NCBI RefSeq assembly: GCF_014203795.1
Contig: NZ_JACHJU010000001.1
Span: 4,340,001-4,404,000, forward strand
Source of the DNA: Streptosporangium album
GTDB taxonomy: Bacteria; Actinomycetota; Actinomycetes; Streptosporangiales; Streptosporangiaceae
Direction of reading: 5' to 3'
Length of the DNA stretch: 64,000 nucleotides
Both the position numbers and the translations under genes were made by a program. Under the pieces are notes generated by a model. It did not search any database. It saw nothing but the letters and a program-made list of their open reading frames with translations, and was not told where the DNA came from. Positions 58,781 to 64,000 of the stretch are shown here, in pieces. Position 1 is the stretch's first letter, and every line of letters begins with the position of its first letter.

Positions 58781-59524
58781 GTGAAGAACGCCCTGGGCTC
58801 GGTGGACACCGTGCTGCTGCTGGGCGGGCGCAGCGAGATCGGGCTGGCGATCGTCGAGCGGCTGGTCCGCGACGGCGCCCGCCGGATCGTGCTCGCGGTC
58901 CGTGACGCCGGTGACACGCCCCCGGTCATCGGGGCGGCCGAGGTGCACCTGCTGGAGTTCGACGCCTCGCGCCCGCAGACGCACGGCGAGGTGGTCGAGG
59001 CCGCCGTGAAGCTGGTCGGCGACCTGGACGTGGTGATCCCGGCCTTCGGCGTCCTGGGCAGCCAGGCGGCCTACGACGCCGACCCGGTGGCCGCCGCCGA
59101 GGCGGTCGCCGTCAACTACGGCGGGCACGTGTCCGCCGGGCTCTTCGCCGCCCGGCGGCTGCGCGAGCAGGGCCACGGCACGCTGGTGGTCCTCTCGTCG
59201 GTGGCGGGGGTGCGGGTGCGGCGGGCCAACTTCGTGTACGGCTCGGCCAAGGCGGGCCTGGACGGCTTCGCGCAGGGGCTGGGCGACGCGCTGCACGGTT
59301 CGGGCGCCCGGGTGATGGTGGTGCGGCCCGGCTTCGTGGTCGGCAGGATGACCGAGGGCATGTCGCCCGCGCCGATGTCCTCCACGCCCGGCCAGGTAGC
59401 CGACGCGGTGATCGCAGGGCTGCGCTCGGACGCCGAGGTCGTGTGGGTCCCCGGTCGGCTGCGGGCGGTCTTCGCGGTGATGCGGGTGCTGCCCCGCGCG
59501 ATCTGGCGCAGGATGCCTCGCTGA
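58781..59524 (+). CDS. dprE2: Decaprenylphosphoryl-2-keto-ribose reductase, DprE2
   Basis: A 247-residue short-chain dehydrogenase that reduces the keto intermediate made by DprE1 to the arabinose donor using NAD(P)H. The Rossmann loop is VLLLGGRSEIGLAI, the catalytic Ser is in VVLSSVAGVRVRRANF, and the YxxxK pair is in VYGSAKAGLDGFAQG; these run closely parallel to the mycobacterial protein I remember. GTG start with GAGAGGA upstream. A 58-nt gap after dprE1 contains a CGGCCCC/GGGGCCG hairpin (58751-58766) that may tune expression. Confidence 0.94.
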   Translation: MKNALGSVDTVLLLGGRSEIGLAIVERLVRDGARRIVLAVRDAGDTPPVIGAAEVHLLEFDASRPQTHGEVVEAAVKLVGDLDVVIPAFGVLGSQAAYDADPVAAAEAVAVNYGGHVSAGLFAARRLREQGHGTLVVLSSVAGVRVRRANFVYGSAKAGLDGFAQGLGDALHGSGARVMVVRPGFVVGRMTEGMSPAPMSSTPGQVADAVIAGLRSDAEVVWVPGRLRAVFAVMRVLPRAIWRRMPR

Positions 59525-59574
59525 AACACGTTCCTTTTAGTTGTGATCTTCCTTATGGACAGAAGGTTCTTTGG

Positions 59575-59612
59575 TAGAACGCGTTGCAGTTAACTGGGTG
59601 CCGTCATAGCGT
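59575..59612 (+). promoter_or_regulatory. Promoter with overlapping KstR-like operator
   Basis: -35 TTGCAG (59584-59589), 17-nt spacer, -10 TAGCGT (59607-59612), then 6 nt to the ATG, so the mRNA is probably leaderless. TAGAACGCGTTGCA (59575-59588) fits the TnnAACnnGTTnnA pattern of KstR-type repressors and covers the -35. A weaker relative, TGAAACACGTTCCT, lies at 59522-59535. Confidence 0.5.
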
Positions 59613-59618
59613 GAACGC

Positions 59619-60731
59619 ATGCGGACACGTGTCACGGACATGCTCGGAATCGAGTTTCCGATCTTCGCGTTCAGCCACTGCCGGGATGTCGTCGCCGCGG
59701 TCAGCCGCGCCGGCGGGATGGGCGTGCTCGGCGCCCTCTACTTCACCCCGGAGGAGCTCGAGATGGAGCTCAAGTGGATCGACGACCACGTCGACGGCAG
59801 GCCGTACGGCGTCGACGTGGTCATGCCCGCCTCCTACGCGGGAGCCGACCTGGGCGTCGACTCTCCGGAGGACCTGGTGGGGCGGCTCCAGGGGATGATC
59901 CCCGACGGTCATCGCGCGTTCGTCGACGACCTGCTGGCCTCGCACGGCGTGGCCGAGCTGTCGGGTTCCGACGCGGGGAGGGTCCTGCTCGGCTGGACCG
60001 ACGCCACCGCCCGGCCGCAGGTCGAGGTGGCGCTACGGCACCCGATCGCGCTGCTGGCCAACGCCCTCGGGCCGCCGCCCGCCGACGTCGTCGACCTGGC
60101 GCACGCCAAGGGCGTGAAGGTGGCGGCGCTGGCCTCGACCCCCCGGCATGCGGTCAAGCAGGTCGAGGTGGGCGTGGACATCGTCGTCGCCCAGGGCACC
60201 GAGGCCGGTGGGCACACCGGTGAGATCTCCACGATGGTGCTCATCCCGCAGGTCGTGGACGCGGTGGACGTGCCCGTGCTGGCGGCGGGAGGCATCGGTG
60301 GCGGACGCCAGATGGCGGCGGGCATGGCCCTCGGCGCCGAGGGCGCGTGGACCGGGTCCATCTGGCTGACCGTCGAGGAGGCCGACACTCCGGAGATGGC
60401 CAGGCGGCGCATCCTGGAGGCCACCTCCCGCGACACCGTGCGCTCCCGCTCGTGGACCGGCAAGCCCGCGCGCCTGCTGAAGAACGAGTGGACCGACGCC
60501 TGGGAGGCCGCCGACTCGCCCGGCACTCTGCCGATGCCCCTGCAGTTCATGCTGGTCTCCGACGCGCTGCGCCGGATCGGGCGTTCCGACGCCGCCGAGC
60601 TGGCCACGTTCCCGGCGGGACAGATCATCGGGGCCATGAACCAGGTGAGGTCGGCCAGAGAGGTCGTCTTCGGGATGGTCGAGGAGTACATCGAGGCCGT
60701 CGAGCGTCTGGGCCGCCTGACCGGGGAGTAG
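59619..60731 (+). CDS. Nitronate monooxygenase / 2-nitropropane-dioxygenase-like FMN enzyme
   Basis: A 370-residue TIM-barrel flavoprotein of the NPD family. The FMN phosphate-binding loop is VPVLAAGGIGGGRQMAAGMALGAEG (about 220-244, given here by its ends), preceded by VVAQGTEAGGHTG with the conserved His, and the N-terminal FPIFAFSHCRDVVAAVSRAGG. True nitronate monooxygenases, enoyl reductases and steroid-pathway oxidoreductases share this fold; the KstR-like promoter site hints at lipid or steroid catabolism, by inference. Monocistronic, probably leaderless from the ATG. Confidence 0.85.
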   Translation: MRTRVTDMLGIEFPIFAFSHCRDVVAAVSRAGGMGVLGALYFTPEELEMELKWIDDHVDGRPYGVDVVMPASYAGADLGVDSPEDLVGRLQGMIPDGHRAFVDDLLASHGVAELSGSDAGRVLLGWTDATARPQVEVALRHPIALLANALGPPPADVVDLAHAKGVKVAALASTPRHAVKQVEVGVDIVVAQGTEAGGHTGEISTMVLIPQVVDAVDVPVLAAGGIGGGRQMAAGMALGAEGAWTGSIWLTVEEADTPEMARRRILEATSRDTVRSRSWTGKPARLLKNEWTDAWEAADSPGTLPMPLQFMLVSDALRRIGRSDAAELATFPAGQIIGAMNQVRSAREVVFGMVEEYIEAVERLGRLTGE

Positions 60732-60742
60732 GGCGGCGGTTC

Positions 60743-60868
60743 CCGGTCTCTGCTCGGTGTTCGTGCTGTGGTGAGTGCTCTGGCTTGCCGGTCTCTGTGG
60801 TGCGGTGGGTTTTTCGGTGTCCGTGCTGTGGGTGTTCCGGGGTGGGGTTTTCGTTGTTCGCGCTGCGG
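60743..60868 (+). repeat. Degenerate G/T-rich repeats after the monooxygenase gene
   Basis: CGGTGTTCGTGCTGTGG (60755-60771) recurs 60 nt later as CGGTGTCCGTGCTGTGG (60815-60831) and more loosely as CGTTGTTCGCGCTGCGG (60852-60868). CCGGTCTCTG occurs at 60743 and 60788. No hairpin terminator is obvious. The function is unknown. Confidence 0.5.
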
Positions 60869-60912
60869 TGGGCAGGTGTTCCGGCCGGCCGTCGCAGTCA
60901 CCGTCCGGTGTT

Positions 60913-61572
60913 TCAGGCCTCCGGCCGATCACTCCCGTCTCCATCCGGAGCCGAGCCGAGGTCCGGGGCGAATCCCGCCAGCGAGGCTTCGACCGCCGGG
61001 GCGATCTCGGCGGTGGTCGCGGTGCCCGAAGCCTCGATCACGGCCGCCCACAGGTGGATGGACTGCCGGGAGAACTCCTGCACCTCCAGCGAGTTCGCCG
61101 CCGCGACGGGGTCCTCGCTGACCTCGCCCTGGAGGAACAGGCCCAGGCCCAGGAAGGCGCCGTCCCATCCGGGCCCGGAGAAGAGCGCGCCCGCACCGCT
61201 GCCGGCCATCTCGACGGGAACCGTGTGGTCGAGCTCAAGGATGGTGGTGCCCTCGCCCTCGGGGGTCAGCCGCAGCTCGACCAGGCTGCTCTCGCTTCCG
61301 AAGGTCACCTTGAGCAGGCGGGGCGGCTCGCAGTGCAGGATCTCGCCGCCCGCGTTGCCCTCCAACTGGAACCTACCGCCGACCCGGAGATCGCCAGAAA
61401 TCGGAAGAAACCATCGCTTCATGCGGTCCGGGTCGGTCAAGGCGTCCCAGACGTCCTCGATCGGCGCGTCGTAGCTCCGTCGCAGCAGAACGCTGATGTC
61501 CTCACCGTCGGCGGTCGAACGCTTGCCGACCTCGCGCTGGACGGCGTTGAGGCGGCTGATGATGTCGATCAT
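60913..61572 (-). CDS. SRPBCC/AHSA1-like ligand-binding protein
   Basis: A 219-residue protein with the START-like helix-grip fold (about 25-165): VLLRRSYDAPIEDVWDALTD, RMKRWFLPISGDLRVGG and LVELRLTPEGEGTTILEL are the standard strand-helix landmarks of AHSA1/CalC-type proteins. The last 50 residues are Ala/Glu-rich. It binds a hydrophobic ligand or acts as a chaperone cofactor; the function cannot be narrowed. Many relatives are paired with an ArsR regulator, which is absent here; instead a palindrome lies upstream at 61656-61674. Confidence 0.85.
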   Translation of the reverse strand: MIDIISRLNAVQREVGKRSTADGEDISVLLRRSYDAPIEDVWDALTDPDRMKRWFLPISGDLRVGGRFQLEGNAGGEILHCEPPRLLKVTFGSESSLVELRLTPEGEGTTILELDHTVPVEMAGSGAGALFSGPGWDGAFLGLGLFLQGEVSEDPVAAANSLEVQEFSRQSIHLWAAVIEASGTATTAEIAPAVEASLAGFAPDLGSAPDGDGSDRPEA

Positions 61573-62026
61573 GTGTCATCCCTGGTGTGGCTTGTTTTCC
61601 GTAGGTGACCCTGTTAACGGGATCTCCACCGCACGGAGGCAAATATGCCAGCCATGACTTATATAATTCAAGTCTGATGTTCGGATGCCCGTCCGCCCCG
61701 GGGCCGCCCCTGTCGGCGGCAGGCGCGGGATCAGCCGGAAGGTGGCGCCATTCGGCCACTCCCAGCCGCCATGGCAGATCATTGACGTAACGACTCAGCT
61801 GCCCCTCCAGTTCGGCGCGGCGGATCCCGACGTAGTACGGCTCGATGGGGATCTCCACCCTGGTGCCCGCCGCGGCCAGTCGCAGCGCTCTGCCTTTTGC
61901 CGTGAGGGCCGACGTCATATGTCGAGAGGCTGGGAGAGCTCTATTCCGGACGATGGACCTCATCGGGACGCAGTCTGGGTTTTCTTCATGACTTTGGCTC
62001 TCCCTGAATGAACTTTCGGGTGCCGT
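61573..62026. other. 454-nt region without a confident gene
   Basis: This lies between the SRPBCC gene and the ABC-transporter group, both on the minus strand. An open frame on the minus strand (about 61918 down to 61502) runs into the SRPBCC gene in another frame and has no recognisable domain, so I do not call it; a decayed regulator is possible. The palindrome at 61656-61674 is the only clear signal. Confidence 0.5.
61656..61674 (-). promoter_or_regulatory. AT-rich palindrome upstream of the SRPBCC gene
   Basis: A 19-bp near-palindrome (arms GACTT/AAGTC, AT-rich core TATATAATTC on the plus strand), 84 nt upstream of the SRPBCC ATG. The AT content is exceptional here, so promoter or operator function is likely. 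Confidence 0.45.
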
Positions 62027-62524
62027 CTAACGCACGTCGCGATGGGCGCCCACGAGCACCAGCAAGGAGAGCGGCAGCGCCACCAGCCACCAGGCGTGGA
62101 TCGCGTCCCACTGCGGACTGCCGGGCTCCGGCCAGGCCGCGTCCCCGAAGACCTGCGTCCCGGCGTAGAGGGCGAGCTGAAGGGCCGCTCCGGCGAGTGC
62201 GGCCTGCCTGCCCGAGTGCCGCCGTACGGCGAGGGCCGCCAGGGCCACCGCCCGGGTGCGCAGCGCCGCGCGCCCGGGCAGCGCGGCCAGCGTCTCGGGC
62301 AGAGCATGCCGGCGGTCACGGCCGGCGGCCAGGTTCGCAGTGATCATCACGGCTGCCCCGACGAGCGTCGACGCGGTGACCGCGTCGATCGTCACCATCG
62401 TCAGGTCGGGCAACCAGGCCGCGCCCTGGACGGACTCCATGACCAGCGCCGCCAGCGCCGCACCCCACAGGATCGGGCTGCGCAGCAGCCGCCAGGCCTC
62501 GAAGCACACCAGCGACGGGTTCAC
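62027..62524 (-). CDS. Short ABC-2-type permease-like membrane protein
   Basis: A 165-residue protein with about four hydrophobic stretches (ILWGAALAALVMESV, ASTLVGAAVMITANLAAG, RTRAVALAALAV, WWLVALPLSLLVLVG). The start VNPSLVCFEAWRLLRSP resembles the N-terminus of actinobacterial ABC-2 exporter permeases, but these are usually several hundred residues long, so this copy may have lost its middle. The GTG at 62524 overlaps the stop of the ATPase gene. It may still work with the membrane protein at 63375. Confidence 0.65.
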   Translation of the reverse strand: MNPSLVCFEAWRLLRSPILWGAALAALVMESVQGAAWLPDLTMVTIDAVTASTLVGAAVMITANLAAGRDRRHALPETLAALPGRAALRTRAVALAALAVRRHSGRQAALAGAALQLALYAGTQVFGDAAWPEPGSPQWDAIHAWWLVALPLSLLVLVGAHRDVR

Positions 62525-63378
62525 GCGGCCACCTCCGCGGACTCGCCGAGCAGCAGCAGGTAGCCGTCCTCGACGCCGGGGTCGGCCGGGACGCCGCCCT
62601 GAGGCCGGGCCCCGAGCGTGCGGTAGCGGCCGTCGGCGGTCCGCCAGAACAGGTGTGAGGCCGTGGGCGGCTGGTCCGACAGCCACACCTGCCCGGCGGC
62701 GGTCGCCGCCAGGTCGCGCGGGGTTCCCTCGAACACGTCGCGGCCGCCCTTCATCACGACCACCCGCTCGCACAGGGCGGCGACGTCCTCGGTCTGGTGG
62801 GTGGACAGCAGCACGGTACGGCTCTCGCCGAGCCGGGAGACCAGCGCCCGGAACCGCATCCGCTGCTCGGGATCCAGGCCCACCGTGGGCTCATCCAGGA
62901 TGAGCAGGTCGGGCTCGCCGAGCAGCGCCTGGGCCAGGGCGAGCCGCTGCCGCATGCCGCCGGACAGTTTGCGCACCTTCGTCTTCGCGCGGTCGGCCAA
63001 GTCCACTTCCGTAAGGACCCGGCGCACCTCGCGGTGGCGCTCGCGCCGGTCGGTCAGCTCCTTGAGGATCGCGACGTACTCCACCAGCTCGAAGACGGTG
63101 AAGTGCGGGTAGAAGCCGGGGTCCTGGGGGAGGTAGCCGAGGCGGCGGCGCAGGTCGGTGCGCTGGAGCCGGTCGGCGGGATCCAGCCCGAGGGCGCGCA
63201 CCTCGCCGCCGTCGGGGGCCAGCGTGGTCGCCAGGCTCCGCAGCAGGGTGGTCTTGCCCGCGCCGTTGGGGCCCAGCAGCCCGGTCACGCCGCGGCCGAA
63301 CTCCAGGGTGAGACCGTCGAGCACGGCCCTGCGGCCGAATCTCTTGGTCAGATCACGCACGCTCACGGTCGGGTTCAT
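62521..63378 (-). CDS. ABC exporter ATP-binding protein (CcmA/antibiotic-exporter type)
   Basis: A 285-residue ATPase: Walker A LLGPNGAGKTTLLRS (about residue 38), Q-loop LGYLPQDPGFYP, signature VRKLSGGMRQRLALAQALL (about 137), Walker B LLILDEPTVGLDPEQR and switch His in LLSTHQTEDVA. A C-terminal domain of about 75 residues follows. It would power export of a drug, peptide or lipid through partner membrane proteins encoded on both sides, with stop-start overlaps at both ends. Confidence 0.92.
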   Translation of the reverse strand: MNPTVSVRDLTKRFGRRAVLDGLTLEFGRGVTGLLGPNGAGKTTLLRSLATTLAPDGGEVRALGLDPADRLQRTDLRRRLGYLPQDPGFYPHFTVFELVEYVAILKELTDRRERHREVRRVLTEVDLADRAKTKVRKLSGGMRQRLALAQALLGEPDLLILDEPTVGLDPEQRMRFRALVSRLGESRTVLLSTHQTEDVAALCERVVVMKGGRDVFEGTPRDLAATAAGQVWLSDQPPTASHLFWRTADGRYRTLGARPQGGVPADPGVEDGYLLLLGESAEVAA

Positions 63379-64000
63379 CGGGGCTCTCCGGGGTCGAGGC
63401 GGGCACGCCGCAGGTAGACGAGGGGGACCAGGATCAGGGCGGCCATGCCGTACAGGGCCTGTGCACCGGGTGAGAAGAGCAGCAGCTCATCACCGGCGAG
63501 TCCGCTCCCGGCCGTCACCGCGCCAAACCAGGCGGCGGCGAGTGCCGCCGCCGAGGCGGGCGGGGAGATGCGGGTCGAGAGGGCGAGGGTTGCGACGGCG
63601 AGCGCGAGGGCCGGCAGCAGCCAGGCCCCGGCGAGCCCCGGCGGGCCGGGCAGCAGCGGCGCGGCGAGCCCCGTCAGGACGATGGCAGTCACCAGTACCG
63701 CGAGAGCGCGCAGCAGCAGCGACCGGGAGCCTGCCATGGGGGTGGCGGCCTGCAGCTCGTGCACCGGGTCGACGTGCCGCCCGTAGGCCAGGGCGATGCC
63801 GGCCAGCGGCAGCACGGGCGCGACCACCAGGAAGGTCACCAGCGCGTGCAGCGACCTCACGGGGTCATGCGCGGCGAGGTGGGCCGCGGCCACGGCGAAG
63901 GCCAGCACCGCCGCGACGGCCACCAGCCAGCCTCGGGCCAGGGCAGGGGTGGCCGCCAGGAACGTGGCCATGTGCTCGGGAACCCCGGCCCGGCGCAAGA
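63375..64000 (-). CDS. Membrane protein of the ABC exporter group (5' end outside window)
   Basis: At least 208 residues, open to the right edge, so the true start is not seen. About six hydrophobic helices (for example LVAVAAVLAFAVAAAHLAA, ALVTFLVVAPVLPLAGIALAYG and LLPALALAVATLALSTRI). It is coupled to the ATPase (ATGA overlap at 63375-63378). Comparable operons begin with a zinc-finger anti-sigma or integral membrane protein, so it may be such a protein rather than the permease proper. Confidence 0.65.
   Translation of the reverse strand, partial: LRRAGVPEHMATFLAATPALARGWLVAVAAVLAFAVAAAHLAAHDPVRSLHALVTFLVVAPVLPLAGIALAYGRHVDPVHELQAATPMAGSRSLLLRALAVLVTAIVLTGLAAPLLPGPPGLAGAWLLPALALAVATLALSTRISPPASAAALAAAWFGAVTAGSGLAGDELLLFSPGAQALYGMAALILVPLVYLRRARLDPGEPR

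Noticed and set aside
61502..61963. Minus-strand open frame upstream of and overlapping the SRPBCC gene
   Set aside because: No recognisable domain, a poor start and a C-terminus that is simply the SRPBCC start region read in another frame.
1..64000. CRISPR array, tRNA, rRNA or prophage genes
   Set aside because: No regularly spaced repeats, no cloverleaf apart from the tmRNA ends, and no integrase or phage structural genes were found by eye; a tRNAscan or CRISPR search would be needed for proof.

Overview
The window is very GC-rich, with the codon use, GTG/TTG starts and gene families of a high-GC actinomycete. Tat- and lipobox-exported proteins, an AfsR-type regulator beside a Ser/Thr kinase, a large NAD-glutamate dehydrogenase, ftsEX-smpB-ssrA linkage and an IS701-type element suggest a filamentous actinomycete. 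A Streptosporangium/Nonomuraea-like member of the Streptosporangiaceae is my inference; no rRNA or species marker is present. At least five transcripts look leaderless (a TANNNT -10 box 6-8 nt before the start codon).

Layout. 1-5500: end of a LysR regulator coupled to a class A beta-lactamase-like hydrolase, acetoacetyl-CoA synthetase, a GNAT acetyltransferase and a Tat-exported BBE-type flavin oxidase. 5501-11253: an 875-nt region without a convincing gene, then NAD-glutamate dehydrogenase. 11363-19010: a lipoprotein, prfB, a small CxxC membrane protein, ftsE, ftsX, smpB, a penicillin-binding-protein-like lipoprotein that has lost all three catalytic motifs, and tmRNA (ssrA). 19097-26008: Ser/Thr kinase plus AfsR-like regulator, then an envelope group of lipoprotein, OmpA-domain protein and lipid-anchored HtrA-like protease. 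26028-29972: a decayed acyl-CoA synthetase and an intact tandem acyl-CoA dehydrogenase that share a 15-bp operator-like palindrome.

30037-59524 is the most distinctive part. It holds counterparts of the mycobacterial arabinan machinery: a polytopic membrane protein, a DUF2613 microprotein, a GT4 glycosyltransferase, an AftD-like arabinofuranosyltransferase, two DUF3068 proteins, a methyltransferase, two paralogous GT-C-like membrane proteins, an integral membrane acyltransferase, a UbiA-type phosphoribosyltransferase, DprE1 and DprE2. The last three would make polyprenyl-phosphoryl-arabinose, AftD would use it, and the others probably build, modify or export the glycan. The locus is split by a self-contained cassette (43383-52770) of secreted GH20 hexosaminidase, ROK regulator, cytoplasmic sulfatase, SsuABC/TauABC-like importer and formylglycine-generating enzyme, and then by an IS701-family element inserted exactly at the acyltransferase stop codon.

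59525-64000: a nitronate monooxygenase-like enzyme with a KstR-like site over its promoter, an SRPBCC protein, and an ABC-2-type exporter group that runs off the right edge. Long open frames antisense to these genes are taken as artefacts of high GC. I found no tRNA, rRNA, CRISPR array or replication origin.
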